From a bacterium (GTDB taxonomy: Bacteria > Patescibacteriota > Minisyncoccia > UBA6257 > 2-01-FULL-56-20): a stretch of 33,529 nucleotides of DNA. Positions within the stretch are counted from its first letter, which is position 1, and each line of letters begins with the position of its first letter. The translations under genes were made by a program, and so were the position numbers. Positions 18,483 to 28,555 of the stretch are shown here, one piece after another. The stretch lies in the NCBI GenBank assembly GCA_021777495.1, contig JAJYDL010000006.1, positions 1 through 33,529 of the forward strand. Direction: 5' to 3'. A model generated the notes under the pieces. That model worked only from the letters and a program-made list of their open reading frames with translations, searched no databases and was not told where the DNA came from.

Positions 18483-20330
18483 TTACTTCCTGTCGATCTC
18501 CTTCTTGAGCTTCAGGAGATCGCTGTCGCTCATGTGCTCCACCTCGGAACGCACGGTATGCGCATCCTCCGCGGACTCCTGAGCATTGCGGACCTCCTGC
18601 ACGTCGGCCCGCACCTTCGCCTGATCCTTGCTCTCCGAGAGCGGGAGGGAAAGGTCGTCGAAGTCGTGGACCGGCACCACATCGCGCGGAGAATCGTAGT
18701 ACGCGATCCGGACCCTGTCCCCTTTTTCCGTCACGGGCAGCTTCGGAGAGTCGCCCACGCCGGCAGTGAAGAGGTGTGGTACTCCCGCAAGGTGGATATA
18801 GTAGAGGCTCCCGGTGCTCGTCGCATCGGCATTGATGCGATCGACCGTACCTTCGATGGTTGCGAGGCTGCGGTCCTTGCCAAGCGCCGTCCTGACGCCC
18901 TTGTCCGAGAGGAATTTCTCGTACTGCTCAAGGGCATCGTACTGCGTGGCCCCTACGGCGACCTCCTGGACGTTGTCGATCGGTACGATCGCCACGCCCT
19001 GGAATGCCGAGCTGTCGTTGAAGAGCGGCACCACGCACGCCATGGTGCCGTCCACGTTGTAGAGCTGCGGATCGGACCCATGGAGCTTCCTAAAGTTGAT
19101 CTTCGGATTGTTCTTCACGGCGTCGAGCACCGCGGAGTTCGTGGCGCCGCCGGGAACGGCATAGTACACCGACTTCCCCGTACGGGAATTCGTGTACATG
19201 ACCCCCACAAGGGAATCATCCTTGCCGTTCGAAGACGTGATGTCCGTCACCCACTCCGGCTGGCCGTCTTCGCCGTAGATGAGGGACGTATCGCCGGGTT
19301 CGACGATATTCTTCTTCCCCCACCAGCTGTTCAGCCATCCGTCGCGGTATTCGCCCCACCACGTGATATAGCTCTTCACGTAGCTATCCGGCACGACGCG
19401 GTCCACCCATTCCGGCACGGAGCCGATGGGATAGAACGTGCTCGCACCGGACGCGGGATCGACGATCGCGACGCCCTCCACCTTCTCCGCATCCCACCAG
19501 ATGGCGGGTTTGAAGACGGTGACGATCCACCATGCCTTTCCGTGTTCGTCCACCTCGAAGTTCGTGTCCTCGATGCCCTTGTCGAGATAGCCGTTCTCCC
19601 GGAGATGGCGCGTGAGGTCGTACCCGAAGTATGCAGACGGGGAATACCGCATCCCCTGCCCTTCGGGGAACTTCACGAGCCTCGGCTCTTCGTTCTGGTC
19701 CTCCGCGGAGATCATGACATATCCCGGCGAAGTGCCGTTCGCGCTCCAGGTCGAATATCCCCGGAACTCGAGAGGCGCCACATACCAGAGCTTTCCGTTC
19801 ACGAGCTGAAGCGTCACTTCCCCGTTCTCGACCTCGAACTGGCTTCCGATCGTCCCGTCCTGACCGATCGCTTTTTGCGCAAGATACAGCGCATTATCTT
19901 CGTTGGCCATGCGCATGTGATCGGGATTCTTCGGCTGGATGTCCTGCGTCCAGGTCCTTGTTTCCACCGGACCGATCATCCCTTGATACTCGGAGGTGTT
20001 CATGAACTCCGACCCGAAGAACATGCTCCCTGCGTAGATCACGAGAAGGAACGCGACCGGCACCCACGCAACGAAATAGCGCCAGATTTCTCCATCCTCA
20101 TCCCCGAGCAGGGATATGAGTATCCCCGCGATCACCCAGAGGATCAGCACATAGAACCCCATCACCCCGAAAAGGGGCCATACGGTCGACGGCGTCCCCC
20201 AGTACAGGAACCACCAGAGGATAAGGAACGACGATGCTCCCTGCACGATCGCCGCAATCGGTTTCCGGCAGATCGCAAGCGGTGCGATCCCTATCGCGGC
20301 GCATACAAGCGCCACCAATGAATAGTACAT
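18483..20330 (-). CDS. Large membrane-anchored extracytosolic protein of unknown function
   Basis: N-terminal TM segments (MYYSLVALVCAAIGIAPLAICRK..., FLILWWFLYWG, VLILWVIAGILISLLG, VAFLLVIYAGSMFF) then a long soluble domain. AGGAGG Shine-Dalgarno upstream of ATG at 20330. Confidence 0.8.
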   Translation of the reverse strand: MYYSLVALVCAAIGIAPLAICRKPIAAIVQGASSFLILWWFLYWGTPSTVWPLFGVMGFYVLILWVIAGILISLLGDEDGEIWRYFVAWVPVAFLLVIYAGSMFFGSEFMNTSEYQGMIGPVETRTWTQDIQPKNPDHMRMANEDNALYLAQKAIGQDGTIGSQFEVENGEVTLQLVNGKLWYVAPLEFRGYSTWSANGTSPGYVMISAEDQNEEPRLVKFPEGQGMRYSPSAYFGYDLTRHLRENGYLDKGIEDTNFEVDEHGKAWWIVTVFKPAIWWDAEKVEGVAIVDPASGASTFYPIGSVPEWVDRVVPDSYVKSYITWWGEYRDGWLNSWWGKKNIVEPGDTSLIYGEDGQPEWVTDITSSNGKDDSLVGVMYTNSRTGKSVYYAVPGGATNSAVLDAVKNNPKINFRKLHGSDPQLYNVDGTMACVVPLFNDSSAFQGVAIVPIDNVQEVAVGATQYDALEQYEKFLSDKGVRTALGKDRSLATIEGTVDRINADATSTGSLYYIHLAGVPHLFTAGVGDSPKLPVTEKGDRVRIAYYDSPRDVVPVHDFDDLSLPLSESKDQAKVRADVQEVRNAQESAEDAHTVRSEVEHMSDSDLLKLKKEIDRK

Positions 20331-20524
20331 ACTGCCTCCTTGCCCACGATAGGTGCGCGTTCTTCCGCGCATCGCTTCTCAAGGGACTGGGGAATATTAT
20401 AATATATATTATTGATAATGTCCATTATCCCTTTCCGCTTCCTTTCTTATAACTTCCCCGCATCATCGCCGCATCCGATATCGCCATACCGTGCGGATGG
20501 TTATATAATGGAATAAATTTCCCG

Positions 20525-21778
20525 ATGTCCACATCCCCCCGGAAGCACACCTGTCCCGACTGCGGCGAATACCCCGTGAACCACATCGCACAGAAGACGC
20601 TCGCCGTCATGGACACCTTCACCGCGGCGGTCTTCGGTCCCGTGGACCGCGTCGCACAATGGGTCCACCCCCTCGTCGCGCGCCTCCATGCGGAACGCAT
20701 CGCACTCCCCTTCTACCGCATGCTTGCCGCCCTCCATGTCGGCACGCTCCTCACCGATGCGGACCCCGAGAACGCGCCGCGCACCCATCTCCTCTGGGCA
20801 GCAGCCCGGCGCAAGGGAATACGGATGTGGCAGTTCCAGCCTCTCGACGATCCGAGCGGCATCAGCTTCTTCGTCGCCGAAAAGGACGGGCGCATCAAGG
20901 CGTTCGAAGGGTTGCCCCGGCCCGGCGACGGAACGTCGCGTTCGATAAACTGGATGGACAACAAAGCGGTCCTCAAAAAGAAATTTGTCCCCGCGGGGAT
21001 CCCCATGGCGAAAGGGCGCTCCTGCTTCACGTTCGGCGCGGCGCTCGCAACGATGCGCGCCGTAGGAACTCCCGTCATCACGAAACCCAACCTCGGCTCG
21101 CGTTCGCGCCATTCGACCGTGCACATCACGACGGAAGACGGGCTCCGCCGGGGATTCACGATCGCAAAACAGCTCTCCCCCTGGGTCATCGTCGAACAGG
21201 AGCTCGGGGGGTTCGTCTTCCGCATCCTTCTTGTGAACGGGAAGCCGATGCATATCGTGCGGCGCGAGCCGCCCTTCGTGACGGGCGACGGTGTCCATAC
21301 GATCGCGGAACTCGTCGCCGAAGAGAACAAAAATCCCCGCAGGCACGGGGGTCTCTTCCATCCCATCCCGACGGACAACGACGTCGCGAAGGAGCTCGCG
21401 CATCAGGGGCTCACGCTCGATTCGGTTCCCGCCAAGGGGGCCATGCAGGTGCTCAGCACGCACGCATCGCGCTTTTACGGCGGTTCGACGACGGACATGA
21501 CCGCCGCCGCGCATCCGGACAATATCGCCCTCTTCCGGAAGATCGGCGACGTGCTCGGGGATCCGCTCGTCGGCGTCGATTTCATCATCCCCGACATGAC
21601 GCGCTCGTGGCGCGAACAGCTTCCCTGCGGCGTCATCGAATGCAACAGCCTTCCGAACACCGATCTTCATCACGAGGTGCTCTTCGGCAAAGGATTCGAT
21701 GCGTCAGGATATCTTTTCGATCTCGCGTTCCCCCCGAGGGGCGCCGATGGGGACCACCCAATCGCCCAGGAACGATAG
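20525..21778 (+). CDS. Cyanophycin-synthetase-like ATP-grasp protein with N-terminal CxxC motif
   Basis: Zinc-binding-like HTCPDCGEYP; ATP-grasp-like PVITKPNLGSRSRHSTVHITT, WVIVEQELGGFVFRILLVNGKPMHIVRREPPFVTGDGVHTIAELV, VGVDFIIPD...GVIECNSLP. Confidence 0.7.
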   Translation: MSTSPRKHTCPDCGEYPVNHIAQKTLAVMDTFTAAVFGPVDRVAQWVHPLVARLHAERIALPFYRMLAALHVGTLLTDADPENAPRTHLLWAAARRKGIRMWQFQPLDDPSGISFFVAEKDGRIKAFEGLPRPGDGTSRSINWMDNKAVLKKKFVPAGIPMAKGRSCFTFGAALATMRAVGTPVITKPNLGSRSRHSTVHITTEDGLRRGFTIAKQLSPWVIVEQELGGFVFRILLVNGKPMHIVRREPPFVTGDGVHTIAELVAEENKNPRRHGGLFHPIPTDNDVAKELAHQGLTLDSVPAKGAMQVLSTHASRFYGGSTTDMTAAAHPDNIALFRKIGDVLGDPLVGVDFIIPDMTRSWREQLPCGVIECNSLPNTDLHHEVLFGKGFDASGYLFDLAFPPRGADGDHPIAQER

Positions 21779-22225
21779 AAACTCCTCGCGGCGCGCCTCC
21801 TGGCCGCGCTTGTAATAGTGCTTGAACGGATGCGATTCGGGCGTGAGCTCGAAATGGCCGCGCACCTCGCCATCTTTGAAGACGCGCAGATGGTACTGCC
21901 ACTTGAAATCCACGAGCTTGCGGAGGCTCGCCACCTGGCCGTCGTCCTGCCACGCAATGAAGTGATTCGCGAAACCGACGCTTTCAAGATACTTCAGGAA
22001 TTCCCCCATTTTCCTCCCGCGGCGCACGCGCCCCAGCACATAGTTCTGACGGTAGATATAGGGGGGATGCAGCATTCCCGCTCTTAAAAGCACGTCGCGG
22101 ACGCCGTTATGAAACGGATATGCGAACTTCCAGAAGTGGTATTTTACCCGGTCCCAGGCTCCGTCCGGATACGGCAGGACGGAGTCCGGAAGTATCGGGG
22201 TTATATCTGCGGATGATGCGTCCAT
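21704..22225 (-). CDS. Conserved-looking hypothetical protein, convergent and overlapping the ATP-grasp gene
   Basis: ORF rich in aromatic residues (WDRVKYHFWKFAYPFHNGVRDVLLRAGMLHPPYIYRQNYVLGRV). Overlaps 20525-21778 by 75 nt. Confidence 0.65.
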   Translation of the reverse strand: MDASSADITPILPDSVLPYPDGAWDRVKYHFWKFAYPFHNGVRDVLLRAGMLHPPYIYRQNYVLGRVRRGRKMGEFLKYLESVGFANHFIAWQDDGQVASLRKLVDFKWQYHLRVFKDGEVRGHFELTPESHPFKHYYKRGQEARREEFLSFLGDWVVPIGAPRGEREIEKIS

Positions 22226-22312
22226 GGGAAACGAAAATTCGCACTTACCATCCTTTCATTATAGCATATCCCTAAAATTCGAGGTATAATGAGGCATATT
22301 CCGCGTATCTCC

Positions 22313-23347
22313 ATGAAAAAGCGCCGTACAGACCTCAACCGCAACGAGATCGTGCAGGGCCCATCCCCCGCCGCCGTCAAGGCCCTCCGCACCTTCCCCG
22401 TGGAAGGGATGAACTTCTATTACGACGGCTACAACGGGTCCGCGCTCGTGCCGGAACTCTCGAAGAAGTTCGGCGTGCCCCGCGACCGCATCATCGTCGG
22501 CTACGGCGCCGAGGATATCCTCCGCACGATCTTCGACCGCCTCGATCCCGCCCGCGACGTCGTTCTCCTGAACGAGCTCCACTTCGATTACTACCATATC
22601 CATCTCCATGCGCGCGGAGTCCGGTTCCATGAGTTCCGCCTCATTCCCGAAGAGCGCGAGTTCCGTTTCGACGTGGACGACTGCATCGAAAAGATGCGCG
22701 CGCTCCGCCCGAAGCTCGTGCTTGTGACCTCCCCCAACAATCCGACCGGCAACGTACTCTCGTCGCGCGACCTTGCCCGCATCCTTGCCGCCGCGCCGAA
22801 GGATACGCTCGTCGCGATCGACGAGGCCTATTACGGGTTCGATGACCGCTATGAAGCCGCCCAGTTCCTTGCCCTCCTCCGCCGCCACGGCAATCTCGTG
22901 TTCATCCGGACATTCTCCAAACTCTATGCCCTTGCCGGACTCAGGGTCGGATATGCGCTCTGCGGCAGGAACGTCATCCCGATGCTCGGCTATCAGGGAC
23001 GACGCCTCGGAGGAAGCAGGGTGATCGAGGAGGTCGCCGTCGCGGCCCTCCGCTCTTCCGCATATTACCGGAACCTTGCGCGCACGATCGCAAAGGAGCG
23101 CGACAGAGCGATCTTTGCCGTGAACAAATTCGCGCATTTCCGGGCGTTCGAATCCCGGGCAAACCTCTTCGCCGTCAAAGTGTCCCCCGGGGCCAAGGCC
23201 GCCGTCGAAAAGGAGATGGCCCGCATGCCCTCGCTCGTGTGCAAATTCTACGCACCCCACCTCCTCCGCGTATCCGTGGCCACGCGGGCCGATATGGACG
23301 ATTTCATCGCCATGATGGCGCGCGCCGACCGCAACGCGGAGCGCTGA
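22313..23347 (+). CDS. Histidinol-phosphate aminotransferase-like class I/II PLP-dependent aminotransferase
   Basis: LNRNEIVQGPSPAAVKAL, GYGAEDILRTIF, LVTSPNNPTGNVLS, IDEAYYGF, FIRTFSKLYALAGLRVGY. Confidence 0.85.
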   Translation: MKKRRTDLNRNEIVQGPSPAAVKALRTFPVEGMNFYYDGYNGSALVPELSKKFGVPRDRIIVGYGAEDILRTIFDRLDPARDVVLLNELHFDYYHIHLHARGVRFHEFRLIPEEREFRFDVDDCIEKMRALRPKLVLVTSPNNPTGNVLSSRDLARILAAAPKDTLVAIDEAYYGFDDRYEAAQFLALLRRHGNLVFIRTFSKLYALAGLRVGYALCGRNVIPMLGYQGRRLGGSRVIEEVAVAALRSSAYYRNLARTIAKERDRAIFAVNKFAHFRAFESRANLFAVKVSPGAKAAVEKEMARMPSLVCKFYAPHLLRVSVATRADMDDFIAMMARADRNAER

Positions 23348-23368
23348 ACCGCTTCTTCCGATCACGCG

Positions 23369-23402
23369 ATCCCGCCGGACCTCAGGCGGGATTTTTTATT
23401 TT
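23369..23402 (+). terminator. Rho-independent terminator after the aminotransferase gene
   Basis: ATCCCGCC-GGACCTCA-GGCGGGATTTTTTATTTTTT. Confidence 0.85.
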
Positions 23403-24805
23403 TTCTTCGATCCCCAGATACGCTCCGCGACGTGCAATTTCTCCGGCAGGCGGTTCAAATACGGGATATAGGGGAAAAGTATGAAGATCATCGCAAGCAG
23501 GCCCAGGATCATCGCCCCGTCACGGTCGCCGTTCGGATCGTTCGCAAGCACCGTATGGTCGAGGATGCCGAGCGGCGCAAGCCACCATGCACCCGGAGGA
23601 ACCGCCCCGTTCTCCTCGCGCAGCATGCCCCATTGATCGGTCGTGATATGGAGCTGGGACGCCTCGTCATCGAGGATCCCGGTGTCGGCGAGGAACCGCA
23701 GGGAATACGTCGGACGGATCGCCTGGTTCTCGCCGTCGATCACGGACCCGTACAGCCCGCTCTTCGCCATCGCGACAAGCGAGTTCACCGCGGCAATGAG
23801 GGGATCCGCGGCCGTCGATGTCGTCGCGGGCGCTCCGCCGGAAAAATAGGAGGTCGCGAGGGCGATGTCCGCCTGCTGCGCCGAAGGGTCTTCGGCCGCG
23901 AAGGCGGCAAGCTCATCGATCCCGCCCGTCGCCGCAATGTAATCCTCATACGGCACCGTAACGTACACCTCGCGCGTGTCGTACGTGTACGGATCGATCG
24001 AATCCATATAATTTGCCGTGTCCGAGGTTCTCGTGAATTCCTGCATCAGCGTCTGGGCGATGAGCGGGGAATTGTCCTCCGCCACGCTCCCGATGGTGGC
24101 CGGCTCGAGGAACGGCGAAGGGAACACGACCGCAAGCACGACGATGAGCGCCGCAAGCGTTCCGCCGCGCAGAAAGAGCTTCACATGGTTCGCCTTCTCC
24201 ATCGTGTACGGGAAATCCTGGCGGTACGGCTTCGCGATCCCCTTCGCCTTCACAAGGAGGTAGTGGATGAAGATCAGCGCGAAAATGGCGAGCGGAATAT
24301 CGATGATATGGAGTCCGTACACCTGGGCGTAGTTCAGGGCGTTCACGAATCTTCCGAGATATGCGCCGTTCCAGAAATCCGCGGCCTGGAGCGCGCGGTA
24401 CTGCGACGAAAAATCCCCCCGGAGCCCGTATCCGAACTCCGCCTCCATGAACGCAAGAATGAACGTGGTCGCCCCGAGCACCCAGATGAACCTCCGCGGC
24501 GCCTTGAACCCGCTCGTCGAGAAGACGACGAGGATGTGGAGGATGATGATCAGGAAGAACGCCTGCGCGGCCCACAGGTGGACGCTCCGGAAGAATATCC
24601 CCCATCGTGCGGTAAGCCACCAATTCGATCCGAAAAAGACCATGACCGTGCCCGTCGCAATAAGGAGCGCAAGGCAGGTGAGCGCGAGGAATCCGAGCGA
24701 ATAGAATATCGTATTGCCGTACGAGGGCACCTCCTCTATATAGAGGGCTTTCATTACCGCTCCCACAATCCCCTGTTTTTGGGGCTGTTCTTCGACCGTT
24801 GCCAT
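23396..24805 (-). CDS. Cytochrome b (bc-complex b-type, N-terminal domain)
   Basis: RSVHLWAAQAFFLIIILHILVVFSTSGFKAPRRFIWVLG ... EAEFGYGLRGDFSSQYRAL ... VYGLHIIDIPLAIFALIFIHYLLVKAKGIA: paired His on two helices at cytochrome b spacing. Confidence 0.85.
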   Translation of the reverse strand: MATVEEQPQKQGIVGAVMKALYIEEVPSYGNTIFYSLGFLALTCLALLIATGTVMVFFGSNWWLTARWGIFFRSVHLWAAQAFFLIIILHILVVFSTSGFKAPRRFIWVLGATTFILAFMEAEFGYGLRGDFSSQYRALQAADFWNGAYLGRFVNALNYAQVYGLHIIDIPLAIFALIFIHYLLVKAKGIAKPYRQDFPYTMEKANHVKLFLRGGTLAALIVVLAVVFPSPFLEPATIGSVAEDNSPLIAQTLMQEFTRTSDTANYMDSIDPYTYDTREVYVTVPYEDYIAATGGIDELAAFAAEDPSAQQADIALATSYFSGGAPATTSTAADPLIAAVNSLVAMAKSGLYGSVIDGENQAIRPTYSLRFLADTGILDDEASQLHITTDQWGMLREENGAVPPGAWWLAPLGILDHTVLANDPNGDRDGAMILGLLAMIFILFPYIPYLNRLPEKLHVAERIWGSKKK

Positions 24806-24856
24806 TATTAATTACCAGTATACACCATAATCCCCGCCGGTGCGGCCTGCGGAAGC

Positions 24857-25888
24857 TCAGGATTCCTGCCGACCGGAGAAGTCTTCCCGATAGATGCGTA
24901 CAAGGGCGTAGAGGAAACTCACCGCAAGGGGTCCGATAAGGATGCCCGATACGCCCAGGAACGATGCGCCGCCGAGCACGGCAAAAAGCACGACAAGCGG
25001 CGGCAGTTCGATCCGTTTGCCGACAATGATCGGCGTCAGAAAATTATCGATCGTACCCACGAGGACCGCCGCCCAGACGGCAAGGCCGATTGCGGAACCC
25101 ATGCGATCCGCAAAAAGAAGATACAGCACCGAAGGCACGGAAACGAGCGCGGTCCCGAACGTGGGGATCATCGATGCCGCGGCGGCGAGGAGCCCCCAGA
25201 GCGCCGGATTGGGAACGCCGAAGATCCACAGGCCGATCCCGAGGAGGGTACCCTGGATCGCCGCGATGAGAATATATCCGGCAAACACGCCGTTCACCGC
25301 GCGGGCTACCACGCCAATGAGCTTTTCGTTGCGCCCTCGGGAAAGCGGCGAAATTTCGACGGCATATCCGAGCCATCGATCGCCGTCCTTGAGAAAATAA
25401 TACAGGGCAAGGATAATAAGGACCGCATCGAACACCGTGGCAAGCGTCGCGGTGAAGACATTCGCAAGACCGTTCGCCATGAACGCCGCCACGACGTCGA
25501 AGCGGCCCGCCGCATCGGCGAGGGACGCGCCGGGAAGAAACTCCTGGATGTGCACAAAGGCCGCGGTCGTCATTTGGGCCGCTCCGCCGCTCAAAAGGAA
25601 TCCGTAAAGCGTGCGCGCCTCATCGGCGATCCGGATGCCCAAAAACGCAAGCGGGATGGCAAGCACGACGACAAAAATGAATACGGTGATTGCGGCGGCG
25701 GCCCCTTTCGCGGGTCCGGGAAGATGCTTCTCGATCCACAGATAAGGCCGGCGCAGGACGACGGCGAACGCGGCGGCGAGCACGATCACCGCAAGAAAAG
25801 GCCAGAATATGAACGCACAGAACACCGCCGCCGCGCCCAGCAGTCCATAGAGGAAATGCTCTTCCTTTATCTTTGTTCGAAACTCCAT
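24857..25888 (-). CDS. AI-2E family transporter-like membrane protein
   Basis: Multi-TM protein with C-terminal ELPPLVVLFAVLGGASFLGVSGILIGPLAVSFLYALVRIYRED. Confidence 0.88.
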   Translation of the reverse strand: MEFRTKIKEEHFLYGLLGAAAVFCAFIFWPFLAVIVLAAAFAVVLRRPYLWIEKHLPGPAKGAAAAITVFIFVVVLAIPLAFLGIRIADEARTLYGFLLSGGAAQMTTAAFVHIQEFLPGASLADAAGRFDVVAAFMANGLANVFTATLATVFDAVLIILALYYFLKDGDRWLGYAVEISPLSRGRNEKLIGVVARAVNGVFAGYILIAAIQGTLLGIGLWIFGVPNPALWGLLAAAASMIPTFGTALVSVPSVLYLLFADRMGSAIGLAVWAAVLVGTIDNFLTPIIVGKRIELPPLVVLFAVLGGASFLGVSGILIGPLAVSFLYALVRIYREDFSGRQES

Positions 25889-25977
25889 CACCCCCTCATT
25901 GTATTCTCGTTTCGAAAAAATGGAACCGAGCCATCCGGTTGGAGCACACAGCATTTCCGGCCCTCTCCGCAGGATCC

Positions 25978-26571
25978 TTAATTGATCCGACGCACTTCCG
26001 CGACCCGAAGAGGCGCGAGCATTCTATGTTCCGCCGGCGACCGTTGCTCGAAAAATGCCTGCGTGATCTGCAGAATATCTCCGTGCGAAACAAGAAGAAT
26101 ACTCCTGCCCTCGTAACGCCCTTCGAGATCCTCTATCAATCCCCTTACGCGGTCGCGCACCTCCGCCGCGCTCTCCACGTTCGCAGTCTTGTGGCGGGGA
26201 TCAAGGGCATCTCCCTCCCACACCTTGGGGTAATTCGCATTGCTCGTGCCCTCCCAATCGCCGAACCATCGTTCGCGCAGCCGGTCGTCGAACACGATCC
26301 GCTCCCTCACCCCGAGGATCGTCCGCGCGATCTTCGCGGTCCGCACACACCGTGAAAACGGGGATGAATATATCACCGCGGTTCCATCGAGCATCCCGGC
26401 ATCCCTTGCTTCCCGCACGGATGCCGCCACCTGATCTCTTCCGTTCTTCGTGAGCGTATTCCGCCATTTTTTCCCGTCGCGCAATCCGCTGAGGATCAGC
26501 CCGCGCACATTCGGCCTGCTCTCGCCATGGCGGAGGGCGAAATAGGTATTTCTGAATCCCATAGGACCCAT
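25978..26571 (-). CDS. Histidine phosphatase (phosphoglycerate mutase-like) family protein
   Basis: RNTYFALRHGESRPNVRG, YSSPFSRCVRTAKIA, RERWFGDWEG, LLVSHGDILQI. Confidence 0.88.
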   Translation of the reverse strand: MGPMGFRNTYFALRHGESRPNVRGLILSGLRDGKKWRNTLTKNGRDQVAASVREARDAGMLDGTAVIYSSPFSRCVRTAKIARTILGVRERIVFDDRLRERWFGDWEGTSNANYPKVWEGDALDPRHKTANVESAAEVRDRVRGLIEDLEGRYEGRSILLVSHGDILQITQAFFEQRSPAEHRMLAPLRVAEVRRIN

Positions 26572-26623
26572 GGTAGCACGACACCCAGAAAAACGTTCAC
26601 TGATTTCCGGAATATATTCGCTG

Positions 26624-26644
26624 CCGGCGTCCGAATCCCATCCT
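26624..26644 (+). repeat. Left copy of a 21-nt direct repeat (partner at 32207-32227)
   Basis: CCGGCGTCCGAATCCCATCCT; 20/21 identical to CCGGCGTTCGAATCCCATCCT. Confidence 0.85.
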
Positions 26645-26687
26645 TTTTCTTGTTGGCGGGGGCTTCTACGGGACGTCAGGACTTACT

Positions 26688-27771
<1,084 letters not shown>

Positions 27772-27958
27772 GGATGGAAATGCGAACGACACCCTTGGCT
27801 CTGCGGGAGGGCGCATTCCGCGCGATCCCACAGAGGAACGGATGATATTTTCCCTTTCGGGAAGGAAGAGGGGCAGTAGCCGTCTTGGCGCAGACATGCG
27901 CGCGATGCGCGCAGGGATCCGTGAATCCCCTGTTCGGGCCAATGCATTCGATGATGAA

Positions 27959-28073
27959 TACCGGGCACAGCGGAATCCGATGTTGTTGTTCGTGTTGCCG
28001 GGAGTATTGTTCAGGTTGAGTGTCTCCACCCCCGCATTCGCGCCATTGTTCCAATTGCCGCCGCGGATGAAAC
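27959..28073 (-). repeat. DGR template repeat (TR)
   Basis: Aligned to the VR at +598 offset: 17 mismatches, all at coding-strand adenines. Encodes FIRGGNWNNGANAGVETLNLNNTPGNTNNNIGFRCAR with AAY-rich codons. Confidence 0.97.
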
Positions 28074-28097
28074 TCCACTGTGGTGCACCCCTGTCCC

Positions 28098-28116
28098 TGC
28101 CCGGCGATGCCGGGCA
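28098..28116 (-). other. Perfect 8-bp hairpin (3-nt loop) immediately 5' of the TR
   Basis: TGCCCGGC-GAT-GCCGGGCA. Confidence 0.8.
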
Positions 28117-28133
28117 TCTTCCATTCTACCGCA

Positions 28134-28484
28134 TCACGCCGCGTTCGGCCGGGGAAATCGCGCCATCCATCCCGCGAGCATCCGGCCGATCTCGTTCATG
28201 CGCTCCGCCGCGAGGCCGTATTGCCGCACACTCATGAACCGGAGGTCTTTCGCGAGGCGGACAAGCATGCGGAGCTCGTCGAGATTCACGCTCGCGGCGG
28301 CGAGTAGGGTATGTTTCTCCCGCGCGGCGTTCGCGACGATGAACGCGTGGATGAGGTCGATGGTCTTATTCTCAATGCGCTGGCCGAGCACGAACCGCTG
28401 GCTCTTGGGGAATTTGTTCACGACGGGATGCAACCACAGCATGAAGTCGTAGGTCTTTTGGTAGATGGCAAGGTCGTCCAGCAT
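28134..28484 (-). CDS. avd: Four-helix-bundle protein, DGR accessory variability determinant (Avd)-like
   Basis: LAIYQKTYDFMLWLHPVVNKFPKSQRFVLGQRIENKTIDLIHAFIVANAA...LDELRMLVRLAKDLRFMSVRQYGLAAERMNEIGRMLAGWM; lies between target and TR. Confidence 0.92.
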   Translation of the reverse strand: MLDDLAIYQKTYDFMLWLHPVVNKFPKSQRFVLGQRIENKTIDLIHAFIVANAAREKHTLLAAASVNLDELRMLVRLAKDLRFMSVRQYGLAAERMNEIGRMLAGWMARFPRPNAA

Positions 28485-28555
28485 GGCGGAAGGAGGCAGA
28501 GGCAGAAAGAAAAAATGCGAAGATAGATTGCAGATTTCAGATGGCTACGCGGCGG

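Noticed and set aside
18534-20321. 595-aa plus-strand ORF opposite the large membrane protein gene
   Set aside because: The minus strand has SD, TM segments and terminator; the plus ORF is Arg/His-rich shadow sequence.
23432-24811. 459-aa plus-strand ORF opposite cytochrome b
   Set aside because: Shadow of a clear cytochrome b gene; Arg-rich with no domain.
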